37,708 nucleotides of DNA from a virus, in the IMG/VR virus record IMGVR_UViG_3300035698_015117, positions 1-37,708 of that record; one strand, written 5' to 3'. This document shows, in pieces, positions 22,018 through 29,082 of this stretch (positions within the stretch are counted from its first letter, which is position 1; every line of letters starts with the position of its first letter). A model generated the notes under the pieces. That model saw only the letters and a program-made list of their open reading frames with translations. It had not been told where the DNA came from and did no database searches. A program made the position numbers and the translations under genes.

Positions 22018-22992
22018 ATGAAAAATCAAATCATTCATTCATCCTGGGGGGTAGCAATACTAGGCATAATTCTCGGGTTCGCATTCCTAGTTATACCACG
22101 TCAATTTGATCCTGATCAATTTCGAAACAGTGTGGTGCTTCTTGAAAACGGTAATGGTCGTGGAACAGGGGTATTCATAACACCTGATACGTTTGTCACC
22201 AATTATCATGTGTCCGGCGGCGCACCCACTATAACCTTTCGAGTAGTCAGTGACCAATTCAACTACACTGCTGACCGAGTTGCAGATAATGTGCGCTTCG
22301 ACCTTGCGGTTTACAAGATACAGCCAGAATCTAGTAGGCTACTCCAAGAGAGAGATCGATTGATAGTTCCGCTAGAATGGGCAGACAGTTTCGATGTTGA
22401 AATTGGCGACCGAGTATGGAATATAGGTAGCGCATTTGGGTTTGAATTTATTGTTACTAGAGGTATTATTAGTGCACCATTTATATTTGATGAAACTGGA
22501 GCCTTCACTATTACCGATGCTTTGCTTTTTCCCGGCAATAGTGGAGGACCTATGATTGACACTGAAGGACGAATTGTTGGTATCAATACCAAAACGTTAA
22601 GTGTACAACTAGGATTAGCCGGAGCCACTAGTAATCATTTCAATGCTGCTATCCCTGCTAATATAGCAGAGAGAATCTTAAATGATCTATTACAGGGAGA
22701 AACGGGGACGCTTAATACTATTGGGATAATGATAGACATTAATCACAGTAACCACTATCTCACCGCCGTCACAGATAATGACGAGCAGATTGTTCTAGAA
22801 AACGATCAGTTACTTGGATTTATGAGAGAAGAAGACCGTAGATGGAGATATTTCACTAACTCTGGATCTTATATTGTATTGGAACAATCAAGTCAGAATG
22901 GTGATAAGATCAAACTACTAATTGAACGAGACGGAGAACAGATAGAAATAGAAGTCACTGTCGAAGCCTTCGATTTTACACCGCAAAACTAG
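22018..22992 (+). CDS. Membrane-anchored HtrA/DegP-like serine protease
   Basis: The 324-residue protein has an N-terminal membrane segment (GVAILGIILGFAFLVI, 11-26) and a trypsin-fold domain with a readable triad: H64 in VTNYHVSG, D95 in RFDLAVYK and S175 in PGNSGGPMID. The C-terminal about 95 residues look PDZ-like (NDQLLGFM, GDKIKLLIERDGEQIEIEV). It likely faces the periplasm as an envelope protease; targets unknown. The ATG at 22018 is preferred to an in-frame TTG at 21991, which lies within the divergent promoter region. The 3' end overlaps convergent iscA by 17 nt. Confidence 0.85.
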   Translation: MKNQIIHSSWGVAILGIILGFAFLVIPRQFDPDQFRNSVVLLENGNGRGTGVFITPDTFVTNYHVSGGAPTITFRVVSDQFNYTADRVADNVRFDLAVYKIQPESSRLLQERDRLIVPLEWADSFDVEIGDRVWNIGSAFGFEFIVTRGIISAPFIFDETGAFTITDALLFPGNSGGPMIDTEGRIVGINTKTLSVQLGLAGATSNHFNAAIPANIAERILNDLLQGETGTLNTIGIMIDINHSNHYLTAVTDNDEQIVLENDQLLGFMREEDRRWRYFTNSGSYIVLEQSSQNGDKIKLLIERDGEQIEIEVTVEAFDFTPQN

Positions 22993-23311
22993 ATCCGCAG
23001 CCACAACTACTGGTTTCATTTGGGTTGCTTAATGCTAGGTAACTACCACCTAATTCTCTAACATAGTCTAGATGTGTACCTAAGACATACACGAGTGCCA
23101 TGCCATCCACAACGAACTGATGTGATTCACCTAAATCAATTGCGATATCGCCGTCAGATAACTCGTCAATAAAGCTATACTTATAACTGAATCCAGCACA
23201 ACCGCCCCCAAGCACGCTCAGTTTAACTCGTTTATGGCCTTGGTTTTGACATTGTTCTAATAGATACGCAGCGGCAGAGAGACTAACCGTTACGGGGTTA
23301 TTGACATCCAA
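22976..23311 (-). CDS. iscA: A-type Fe-S cluster carrier (IscA/ErpA-like)
   Basis: The 111-residue protein has the HesB/IscA pattern: VKLSVLGGGCAGFSYKYSF with the first conserved Cys, and C-terminal SSCGCGSSF with the C-x-C pair. These three cysteines bind and transfer [Fe-S] clusters. In-frame upstream codons reach a stop quickly, so the start is TTG at 23311. It overlaps the convergent protease gene by 17 nt. Phage copies are known in marine T4-like viruses; the client protein here is unknown, possibly a radical-SAM enzyme such as the partial one at the right edge. Confidence 0.88.
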   Translation of the reverse strand: MDVNNPVTVSLSAAAYLLEQCQNQGHKRVKLSVLGGGCAGFSYKYSFIDELSDGDIAIDLGESHQFVVDGMALVYVLGTHLDYVRELGGSYLALSNPNETSSCGCGSSFAV

Positions 23312-23312
23312 A

Positions 23313-23417
23313 TCACTTCACCATATCTTGAAGACTAGCAAATTTACTGCTTTGGCTTTCAGATGGGGAGGTTTCTGAACCCTGTGGTTTAGTGATATGT
23401 GTTGGTTGATCGGTCAT
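23313..23417 (-). CDS. Small polar protein, tentative
   Basis: A 34-residue frame (MTDQPTHITKPQGSETSPSES ends short of a hydrophobic part) fills the gap before the Fe-S carrier. AGGAG lies 9 nt before its ATG at 23417, inside the end of the 78-residue gene. It ends 1 nt before the iscA start. No family; it could be leader translation coupling. Confidence 0.35.
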   Translation of the reverse strand: MTDQPTHITKPQGSETSPSESQSSKFASLQDMVK

Positions 23418-23625
23418 TTGAGTCATCTCCTGTGATATTTTCATTTATAGAGCGAAGAGTGCTCTCGAGCACGTCTACCATTTCTTTCCGGCTAAGATTC
23501 ATACCACCAATGGTTGCTCCACCGGAGGTATCTAAAACCACAGTTACGAACGCCGAGATGGTCTCACTCTGTTTGCAGATCTCTTCGAAAAGAATAGCAG
23601 CACTTTCTTGTACGTCATCGCTCAT
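23389..23625 (-). CDS. Small acidic protein of unknown function
   Basis: A 78-residue protein, MSDDVQESAAILFEEICKQ, with alternating strands and helices (TISAFVTVVLDTSGGATIGG). GAGGA lies 8 nt before the ATG at 23625 and a TAAATA core is 33 nt upstream. No motif recognised. Confidence 0.6.
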   Translation of the reverse strand: MSDDVQESAAILFEEICKQSETISAFVTVVLDTSGGATIGGMNLSRKEMVDVLESTLRSINENITGDDSNDRSTNTYH

Positions 23626-23657
23626 TATAGATTCCTCTAATCAAATTACTCTCCATG

Positions 23658-24659
23658 TTATTTATCGTCCCATCGGCCGGTTTCAAGAATAACGCACGTT
23701 AGTCCTTGGTTGAAGAAATAACAGTGCCGGAACGGAACAAAGACTACTTCAAATCCTAATCGATCAAATTGATCCAGTAAATAACGATTCTGCTTGTGGT
23801 GATCATACATCATTACTGTGTGTTGGTCAATACTTAACACGTTTACAGTAAGAACAGTGTTGTCTATGTCGTCGTCTTGAAACAAGTCACTGTGCATCAC
23901 CTGACTTACTCGTTGTGCTTCATCATATTCTGGGTTTACTTGAATAATTTCCCAATCTTTAAAAAACTCAGGTAGACGCCATCGAGGGTGATGACTAATG
24001 ATTACTCCTGGTCTAAGTATGTTAAAGTGCGAATCCAAATGGCCAGACATATCATCTACCTGAATGATCTGATACTGATCTGAGAACATCTTAGTAAACC
24101 AGGCCAGTCCCGAAAGATCGCAAGTGTCTTGGGTGCTAACAAACAACACATCGTTGTATTTCACTATGTTTGCGGCGTCAAAGTACATCTCACTCGTAAC
24201 AAAACTCTGATTGCCTAACATAGCAGGGTATGATTGAACAACGGCACGAGGCATACACACCCATTTCTTCCAGTCAAACCGTCGATTAAAGAGTGCCTGA
24301 TAGCATAGGTAATCAAAATAACGCTCTGGTTGCCAGCTTGATGTTTCTAATAAAGTTTCACCTAGCACGATAAAGTTATCTCGCGGACTAAGAGGCATTT
24401 TCAATCCAGGAATCGTGGTAGTAGGCAATTCGACTGGCCGACTAGAATTAGCAGCGATAGTAGGTCGATAAACAGCGACTCCTCTGGAAGTTAGTTCTAT
24501 TGAAATATCATTGAGATCCTGTTCAGTCTCAGAAAACACGGTTTCTAAGACTGCCCGTTCAGACGAATCAACTAACTCAAGTAACCTGAAATCTACTTTA
24601 CCAAGAACTATTGATCGCAATTTATCATAAGAATTACGGCAAAATACTCGTTCTGTCAT
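23658..24659 (-). CDS. Glycine-amidinotransferase-like enzyme
   Basis: The 333-residue protein follows the amidinotransferase/ADI fold: SPRDNFIVLGETLLET, YFDAANIVKYNDVLFVS, SGHLDSHFNILRPGVIISH (the His-x-Asp catalytic segment) and, near the C-terminus, FVPFRHCYFFNQGLTCVILETG, where L-T-C stands for the usual G-G-x-H-C nucleophile segment. The Cys is kept; the GG and His are not. AGAT family members move an amidino group from arginine to an amine. Substrate unknown. It overlaps the upstream gene by 4 nt (ATGA). Confidence 0.7.
   Translation of the reverse strand: MTERVFCRNSYDKLRSIVLGKVDFRLLELVDSSERAVLETVFSETEQDLNDISIELTSRGVAVYRPTIAANSSRPVELPTTTIPGLKMPLSPRDNFIVLGETLLETSSWQPERYFDYLCYQALFNRRFDWKKWVCMPRAVVQSYPAMLGNQSFVTSEMYFDAANIVKYNDVLFVSTQDTCDLSGLAWFTKMFSDQYQIIQVDDMSGHLDSHFNILRPGVIISHHPRWRLPEFFKDWEIIQVNPEYDEAQRVSQVMHSDLFQDDDIDNTVLTVNVLSIDQHTVMMYDHHKQNRYLLDQFDRLGFEVVFVPFRHCYFFNQGLTCVILETGRWDDK
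23659..23664 (-). promoter_or_regulatory. T4-type late promoter core TAAATA
   Basis: Minus-strand CGATAAATAACATGG straddles the stop of the amidinotransferase-like gene, 33 nt before the ATG at 23625. Confidence 0.4.
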
Positions 24660-25135
24660 ATCATCCTATGATCAAAAATTAAAGATCCGGGGGTACCACG
24701 AGCAGTCTTAGTTGGAGAAAATTTACCACTAATAGTGCCGTACCAACCAAAGGTTCCATTATGGGCTATAACTTTATGATGATAATCTGGTATTTGTTTA
24801 GAATCGAGTGATTCTAACCATTCAGGGTCTGGGTGAGGGCGATATACTAACTTTCTAGGTTCTATAGTTGCTCCATTCATCACCAACTGATGAATTTGAA
24901 AAACTCGGCGAGCACTCTCACCTGCACCGCTATATTTGATAACAATTGACTGTTTGCCCCAATGAGACGAAACCACTGGACACTGAAAAATGATAACATC
25001 GCTCCAATACCTGTTTGGAGCGATGTTTATAGAAGCTGATTCTTGAACATTATACCTATCGATCAAAATTTGAATATTAGTTTCGACGTCAGCTACGGCA
25101 GAACAACTCAACATTGTATAATTAGCGAAATCCAT
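24656..25135 (-). CDS. Unknown protein coupled to amidinotransferase-like gene
   Basis: A 159-residue protein with no recognised family. It includes YWSDVIIFQCPVVSSHWGKQ, RRVFQIHQLVMNG and IAHNGTFGWYGTISGKFSP. Its stop overlaps the start of the amidinotransferase-like gene, so a joint role is possible. Its start overlaps the end of a small membrane-protein gene. Confidence 0.6.
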   Translation of the reverse strand: MDFANYTMLSCSAVADVETNIQILIDRYNVQESASINIAPNRYWSDVIIFQCPVVSSHWGKQSIVIKYSGAGESARRVFQIHQLVMNGATIEPRKLVYRPHPDPEWLESLDSKQIPDYHHKVIAHNGTFGWYGTISGKFSPTKTARGTPGSLIFDHRMI

Positions 25136-25238
25136 CTGACCCGCCTAAGATGCACTCGGGACAACACGGACTCCGGGCCGCTATGATAGCAACTGCTATC
25201 AGTACAGCTATCCCTGAAATTATTAAAAATATACTCAT
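25122..25238 (-). CDS. Small single-pass membrane protein with CCxxC
   Basis: A 38-residue protein: one long hydrophobic helix (MSIFLIISGIAVLIAVAII) then a short Cys-rich tail with C-C-P-E-C. AGGA lies 5 nt before the second of two adjacent ATGs (25238), and a TAAATA core is 10 nt upstream. It overlaps the next gene by 14 nt. The three cysteines could bind metal or form disulfides; function unknown. Confidence 0.6.
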   Translation of the reverse strand: MSIFLIISGIAVLIAVAIIAARSPCCPECILGGSDGFR

Positions 25239-25248
25239 CATTATCCTA

Positions 25249-25254
25249 TATTTA
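25249..25254 (-). promoter_or_regulatory. T4-type late promoter core TAAATA
   Basis: Minus-strand AATAATAAATATAGG between the tRNA and the 38-residue membrane protein gene, 10 nt before its ATG. Confidence 0.5.
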
Positions 25255-25263
25255 TTATTCAAG

Positions 25264-25345
25264 TAGTAGGTGCCGGAATCGAACCGGCTCGGTCATTACA
25301 ACAGACGGTTATGAGCCGCCGAGCTCCCCATTTGCTATACCTACT
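25264..25345 (-). tRNA. tRNA with CAU anticodon and long variable arm
   Basis: The 82-nt minus-strand sequence folds as a tRNA. The acceptor AGTAGGT pairs with ACCTACT (7 bp). The D arm is AGC/GCT with GGGG in the loop. The anticodon stem is GGCGG/CCGTC (one G-U) around CTCATAA (anticodon CAT). The T arm GCCGG/CCGGC is perfect around TTCGATT. The variable region is 15 nt and can form GTT/GAC, a type-II feature unusual for a CAU tRNA. It could be Met or lysidine-type Ile. CCA is not encoded. Its 5' end overlaps the stop of the 41-residue gene by 2 nt. Confidence 0.85.
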
Positions 25346-25469
25346 AATTCCAGATTGTTAAGACCAGTAAGAAAAATGCCACCACCCCATATCCCCACAT
25401 AAGGTATTTAACCCCGTCTTGTGTATGGTAAGCACGAATCCACTGATCAATTTTCTTTACGAAAGGCAT
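25344..25469 (-). CDS. Small single-pass membrane protein
   Basis: A 41-residue protein, MPFVKKIDQWIRAYHTQDGV then a hydrophobic helix (about 23-40, YLMWGYGVVAFFLLVLTIW). Its ATG overlaps the stop of the upstream gene (TAATG) and its TAG runs into the tRNA. GGAG is 10 nt upstream. Function unknown. Confidence 0.6.
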   Translation of the reverse strand: MPFVKKIDQWIRAYHTQDGVKYLMWGYGVVAFFLLVLTIWN

Positions 25470-25681
25470 TATATTGATTCTCCAGCTTCTAGATACATTA
25501 GTTCATTTTCTAGGTCAGCAATTTTTTCTAAAAGTCGCTCAATTTCATCCGCAGCTTCATGCTGGATCGGAGGAGATTGAAACTGTCGCCAACCAAACTC
25601 TGGGGCACCATTTGGCACGTGTGGTCCCACGCTATAGTTACCACGTAATCGGGCTACTAAGTTGTCCATGTGAGTAACCAT
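25469..25681 (-). CDS. Small Eaa/Lar-like helical protein
   Basis: A 70-residue protein containing MDNLVARLRGNY, then HEAADEIERLLEKIADLENEL. The pattern LVxRLR...A-x-EIERL matches small accessory phage proteins of the Eaa/Lar type. The ATG at 25681 overlaps the previous stop (TGATG); an ATG 12 nt further in is also possible. Function unknown. Confidence 0.6.
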   Translation of the reverse strand: MVTHMDNLVARLRGNYSVGPHVPNGAPEFGWRQFQSPPIQHEAADEIERLLEKIADLENELMYLEAGESI

Positions 25682-26001
25682 CAAGCTGCGAGTGAACCAG
25701 CAGCGTACTCAGATAGCGTACCATCAGCGACAAAATACAAGTCGCGCTCAATTTTCAGACCAAATGGCCCGCGAATACTCATCAGTTCACTCAAACTAAC
25801 ATACCCTAGCTCAGGTGATTCGTGTCCGAGATCACACAACCCAAATAGAGTGTCACCGTCCGAATCCATTTCAGAAATCAACCAAGTTCCGGCTCCCCAT
25901 GGTACAAAAAACTTAACCACTGGCCGATTCTTGCTGGAATCTCTCACTTTAGACTGTGCGAGCAATTTCTTTTTAATAGGAGCAGTAAGCATTTTCATCA
26001 T
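25681..26001 (-). CDS. DUF2958 family protein
   Basis: The 106-residue protein matches DUF2958: MLTAPIKKKLLAQ, VVKFFVPWGAGTWLISEMD, DTLFGLCDLGHESPELGYVSLSEL and RGPFGLKIERDLYF. This family occurs on plasmids and phages; function unknown. A TTG four codons earlier is rejected because GGAG, the ribosome site, lies 6 nt before the ATG at 26001. It overlaps the upstream stop. Confidence 0.8.
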   Translation of the reverse strand: MMKMLTAPIKKKLLAQSKVRDSSKNRPVVKFFVPWGAGTWLISEMDSDGDTLFGLCDLGHESPELGYVSLSELMSIRGPFGLKIERDLYFVADGTLSEYAAGSLAA

Positions 26002-26270
26002 TAGAAACTCCAATAAGATTCACTAGCGGGGCTCAAGTAACTTGGGCTCGCCGGATCTTCGAGAAAAACAAGACCAGTCATCAAGTTGGTCTTTTCGACC
26101 CACTTGCGAAATTCATAGTATTCACGAGGGGCACTGGACGCAGTCAAATCTTGAACTTTTTCTTCCATCCAATTTGACTCGACGTCCTGGTAGGTGCACT
26201 CACTAACAATGCGGAACCCGTCCTTTGTACGAGCATCGCGGCGCTTAAGAACCAATGTATACGTTGCCAT
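26001..26270 (-). CDS. Small unknown early protein
   Basis: An 89-residue protein starting MATYTLVLKRRDARTKDGF. The ATG at 26270 is preferred to a longer frame start because AGAGGTAGAG lies just before it. It is the first gene after a strong sigma70-like promoter and heads the cluster DUF2958, Eaa-like, membrane protein, tRNA. No family recognised. Confidence 0.65.
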   Translation of the reverse strand: MATYTLVLKRRDARTKDGFRIVSECTYQDVESNWMEEKVQDLTASSAPREYYEFRKWVEKTNLMTGLVFLEDPASPSYLSPASESYWSF

Positions 26271-26302
26271 TTCTCTACCTCTATGCGTGTGTCTATGTTT
26301 GT

Positions 26303-26331
26303 ATAATAGCAACAGCGGAGGCTCCTGTCAA
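26303..26331 (-). promoter_or_regulatory. Strong sigma70-like early promoter
   Basis: Minus strand TTGACA (26326-26331), exactly 17 nt, TATTAT (26303-26308), 33 nt before the ATG at 26270. Close to host consensus, so probably used immediately after infection. The rest of the 137-nt gap shows no gene. Confidence 0.75.
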
Positions 26332-26407
26332 CAGTTATGTTGGCAAATTGTGAAAATAATGGGAGCTAACCGTAGCACCCGGCGAGACTATTTCTGGCGT
26401 CTATCCC

Positions 26408-26647
26408 CTATTTTTGGGAATCGAGATCCCCAAACTCTCTTTCAAGAGATTCTAGAATAACGATGGTCGCAACCAGCGATACCATTCCAATCACTATACC
26501 TACTGCTAGTGAGAGGAAGAATACGGACACCGTTGCTGGGATAACGTAGGTGACCAAGGATACCAGCAACACTCGTTCATCTCTGGGCAATTCCCCTAAG
26601 AATGTTCTGATTATGTCAGTCACTACAATATTGAAAAATTCAAACAT
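26408..26647 (-). CDS. Small two-pass membrane protein
   Basis: A 79-residue protein with two hydrophobic helices: VLLVSLVTYVIPATVSVFFL (about 27-46) and AVGIVIGMVSLVATIVIL (about 48-65), then an acidic tail. GGAG lies 5 nt before the ATG at 26647; a GTG one codon before is less likely. Function unknown; early expression suggests a membrane-level host effect or superinfection role, both guesses. Confidence 0.6.
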   Translation of the reverse strand: MFEFFNIVVTDIIRTFLGELPRDERVLLVSLVTYVIPATVSVFFLSLAVGIVIGMVSLVATIVILESLEREFGDLDSQK

Positions 26648-26659
26648 CACGTCTCCGGC

Positions 26660-26686
26660 GATGGGGAGTCAATACAACTCCCCATC
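26660..26686 (-). terminator. Intercistronic hairpin
   Basis: A perfect 10-bp stem, GATGGGGAGT with ACTCCCCATC, closes a 7-nt loop between two early genes. No U-run follows on either strand, so it may be a processing or stabilising element instead of a terminator. Confidence 0.5.
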
Positions 26687-26695
26687 TGATTATGA

Positions 26696-27004
26696 TTACT
26701 TTTTATAATTAGTGGTCGCGTTGTCGACAAATTCTCGCATACGCTCAGCACCCTTCATTACATCATCCAATGTAGGAATCTGAGGCACCGCATGCGGAGT
26801 ATCAAAATGTAACGTCATGACTCCGTCGATTACGGAGAATGAAGACTTCCACTTTTCAAACTCATAAGTGGTTTTCATTTCTTCCATGTCTTTTGCTAGT
26901 TTTAGCATCTCGAGACGAATTTCGTATCCGTTACGATTGCTTTGTACCTGTGGGATCAGGTTTTTCATTGTTTCCTGAAACTGTTTGATCATTTCTTCTG
27001 TCAT
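26696..27004 (-). CDS. Unknown helical early protein
   Basis: A 102-residue protein MTEEMIKQFQETMKNLIPQ with the segment NGYEIRLEMLKLAKDMEEM, a pattern I recall from small conserved proteins of marine T4-like phages. The ATG at 27004 has AGAAGGAG 7 nt upstream and lies below a sigma70-like promoter, so the longer frame start is rejected. Function unknown. Confidence 0.65.
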   Translation of the reverse strand: MTEEMIKQFQETMKNLIPQVQSNRNGYEIRLEMLKLAKDMEEMKTTYEFEKWKSSFSVIDGVMTLHFDTPHAVPQIPTLDDVMKGAERMREFVDNATTNYKK

Positions 27005-27035
27005 CACTGTTCTCCTTCTGTGTGTGTGATTCTTT

Positions 27036-27064
27036 ACTATACAATTTTCCGTTGATAAAGTCAA
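27036..27064 (-). promoter_or_regulatory. Sigma70-like early promoter
   Basis: Minus strand TTGACT (27059-27064), 17 nt, TATAGT (27036-27041), 32 nt before the ATG at 27004. Confidence 0.65.
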
Positions 27065-27090
27065 GTTCTTCTTCATTATATGGAAACATT

Positions 27091-27255
27091 TTATGCGTCA
27101 CCTCTGTTACGAAGCTTGCGTTTACCTGTTACGGTCTCACGAATCTGTTCTCTGTCGATACCTAAATCACGTAACTGCCAGTCAGTGTATGCCTTAAGAT
27201 CTTTGATGGCTCTTTCATTAGTAAAGTGCTGTTTAATTTTTCTTAGTATATTCAT
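27091..27255 (-). CDS. DUF1127 family small protein
   Basis: The 54-residue protein MNILRKIKQHFTNERAIKDL continues LKAYTDWQLRDLGIDREQIRETV, the DUF1127 (YjiS-like) pattern LxxLxDxxLRDIGIxRxxI. Cellular members are tiny, Arg-rich, most abundant in Alphaproteobacteria and linked to RNA turnover and phosphate/carbon responses. An in-frame start further upstream is rejected in favour of the ATG at 27255, downstream of AAGGAG (12 nt). TAAATA lies 33 nt upstream. Confidence 0.75.
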   Translation of the reverse strand: MNILRKIKQHFTNERAIKDLKAYTDWQLRDLGIDREQIRETVTGKRKLRNRGDA

Positions 27256-27290
27256 GACTCTGTGTCTCTCCTTGTCTGTGTGCTTTGTAT

Positions 27291-27368
27291 TTAAAGCCAC
27301 CCCATTACTGACGGGTGGCGATGTCGTTCTAAACTAACTCGTTCAAATATTCGTACTAGGAATTGCAT
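27291..27368 (-). CDS. Tiny ORF before DUF1127 gene, tentative
   Basis: A 25-residue frame, MQFLVRIFERVSLERHRHPS and five more residues, with GGAG 8 nt before the ATG at 27368. Its start is reminiscent of DUF1127 openings but lacks the rest. Its last codons form a hairpin with the region 27296-27319. Confidence 0.3.
   Translation of the reverse strand: MQFLVRIFERVSLERHRHPSVMGWL
27296..27319 (-). terminator. Hairpin upstream of DUF1127 gene
   Basis: GCCACCC pairs with GGGTGGC (7 bp, 10-nt loop), followed on the minus strand by TTTAAATAC. It could be a weak terminator after the uvdE message or part of the DUF1127 5' region. Confidence 0.35.
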
Positions 27369-27465
27369 TGTTTTTCTCCATCTGCTCGACATAGCAAAAT
27401 GCTGCGCCGCACACTATATTTAGTACTTTTTGGGGGAGAAATCAATAGCTGATGTCGTATACCAG

Positions 27466-28506
27466 TTATGCAATATGGTGACGGCTGCGCCAGTCTGCGA
27501 GAATTCCATGACTGGCTAGGTTCTTGAGCTTTGACTCTGCCATGATGTCTGTGTATTGCCAAAACTCTAACATCAAGTCGTTCAGCGCATAATTGGTGTA
27601 GCTATCGCTATGTGCTCGCAGTTTGCCTCGTGGAGCTCGTTTAATCATCGCGTCCCAATCCGGAAGCTGCCAAGGGTCATCGTCAGCAGTATACACCTCT
27701 CGACTAGCGCTGTAATGCATGACAGGTCGAACTCCTCGCCAACTGTCAACCGCCGTTTTATATCGATCATCAGCTGGACGTAATATCTCACCATGGCTGT
27801 GAATGAAATGATGGTGATTGTCTACCACCAATGGAACCAAATCAGCTAACGTGATCAGTTCATCTAAACCAGTGCTGTATTCGTCATTCTCTAATGTGAT
27901 GGTGTTTCGTACCTCAGGACTGAGATGAGGATAAATTGCTCGTATCCCCGCAGTTCCTCGTCTACCACTCACGTGTACATTGCATTTGAAGTCTTGAAAT
28001 TTAACCCCGTATCCCATCCAACGGATCAGGTCACCGTGGTATTCCATTTCCTCTACACTTCTAGCAACAACCTCATCACGGTCACTAGCAAGACAGGTGA
28101 ATTGCCCAGGATGCATACTCAGTCGTACATCAAGCCGTCGAGCAGCTTCACCTACCTTTCGATAGCTGGTTTCACATAATGTTTGTATGTCTGATCGCTG
28201 CCACCAATCCCGCCAATCGGAATGAGTGTACAAAGGTAGCTGCCCGCTACCAATACGCATCATCCGCAAAGAGGGTTCTTGACTACCGCACCATTCTACT
28301 AGACGTAGTAAGCTGGCAGCATTATTACTGATGATGTCTAACATTCGACTCTCAGCGTCAGCCGGTGGTTGTCTCGCCAACCAAGCACGAGTAGTACTGC
28401 GTTCTCGGTATTGACTTTCGTCCAGTTGGGCATCAGCTTTAGACAACGACGGGTCAGCAACATATTTGCAGGCCCACCCGATTCGTTTTATACTTTGATT
28501 AAACAT
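27466..28506 (-). CDS. uvsE: UV-damage endonuclease (UvdE/UVDE)
   Basis: The 346-residue protein is a TIM-barrel UvdE. It has IKRIGWACKYVA at the start, LRMMRIGSGQLPLYTHSD, RLSMHPGQFTCL (metal-binding His in S-M-H-P-G-Q), GVKFQDFKCNVHVSGRRG, NTITLENDEY and LVPLVVDNHHHFIH. These histidines and acids bind the metal cluster that nicks DNA 5' to UV photoproducts. The ATG at 28506 is chosen since it overlaps the HNH gene by 8 nt; a longer frame would lie inside that gene. It fits a phage of sunlit water. Confidence 0.93.
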   Translation of the reverse strand: MFNQSIKRIGWACKYVADPSLSKADAQLDESQYRERSTTRAWLARQPPADAESRMLDIISNNAASLLRLVEWCGSQEPSLRMMRIGSGQLPLYTHSDWRDWWQRSDIQTLCETSYRKVGEAARRLDVRLSMHPGQFTCLASDRDEVVARSVEEMEYHGDLIRWMGYGVKFQDFKCNVHVSGRRGTAGIRAIYPHLSPEVRNTITLENDEYSTGLDELITLADLVPLVVDNHHHFIHSHGEILRPADDRYKTAVDSWRGVRPVMHYSASREVYTADDDPWQLPDWDAMIKRAPRGKLRAHSDSYTNYALNDLMLEFWQYTDIMAESKLKNLASHGILADWRSRHHIA

Positions 28507-29050
28507 TAACCATTGCTTCTTTTCCTCTAGTTTTACGACCGGGCGTCGCATAATCTTTAGATTTCCAAGACTTAAACGCATGGCAACACTTGCACAGTGT
28601 CTGTAAATTAGTTCGATCATTATGTCGATGATTTCCATCTTTATGATCTACGTCCAGCATACCATTCCAAATACTAGGTAAGGTAACAACCGTCGTAGTG
28701 CATGTGAAGCCTAGTCTTCCATCAATGTTTTCGCAATAATTCACCTCTTCTCGATACCACAGGTACTTGCTACATTTCACTCGGTATTCATACACGGTCA
28801 TACCTAGTTCGGCCGCTCGGGCTTCTAGTTGATCGTGCCGATATTCAGCCACTGTTTTGCCATTTCTTTTCGCAGTAAGTTCTATAGCAGAAGACACCCC
28901 GTGGCGTCTAGCAATTTTATCGCAATGACATTTGTAGCAACACCATCCTTCACCAGGCATGTCTTTGTATTTTCGATATATGGGCTTACCCATTTTATTA
29001 TTTCGAACTTTTGCTGCTGGTTTATCACATGCGGTACATGTTGGTCGCAT
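28499..29050 (-). CDS. HNH endonuclease
   Basis: The 183-residue protein has N-terminal zinc-ribbon-like cysteines (CTAC, CCYKCHC) and a C-terminal HNH core: LDVDHKDGNHRHNDRTNLQT with LCKCCHAFKS. This matches free-standing phage homing nucleases (HNH_3-type). The ATG at 29050 follows GAGAGAAG; one five codons earlier is possible. It has its own sigma70-like promoter and overlaps uvdE by 8 nt, suggesting a mobile-gene insertion that now leads the uvdE message. Confidence 0.88.
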   Translation of the reverse strand: MRPTCTACDKPAAKVRNNKMGKPIYRKYKDMPGEGWCCYKCHCDKIARRHGVSSAIELTAKRNGKTVAEYRHDQLEARAAELGMTVYEYRVKCSKYLWYREEVNYCENIDGRLGFTCTTTVVTLPSIWNGMLDVDHKDGNHRHNDRTNLQTLCKCCHAFKSWKSKDYATPGRKTRGKEAMVNV

Positions 29051-29082
29051 TTTTTCTTCTCTCATTAATTGGTTACTAGACC

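Noticed and set aside
27356-27562. 68-residue minus-strand frame downstream of uvdE
   Set aside because: It overlaps the uvdE C-terminus in another frame and lacks a ribosome site and any recognisable pattern.
28507-28638. 44-residue N-terminal extension of UvdE
   Set aside because: It would lie within the HNH gene, and the UvdE fold starts at the internal Met whose ATG couples to the HNH stop.
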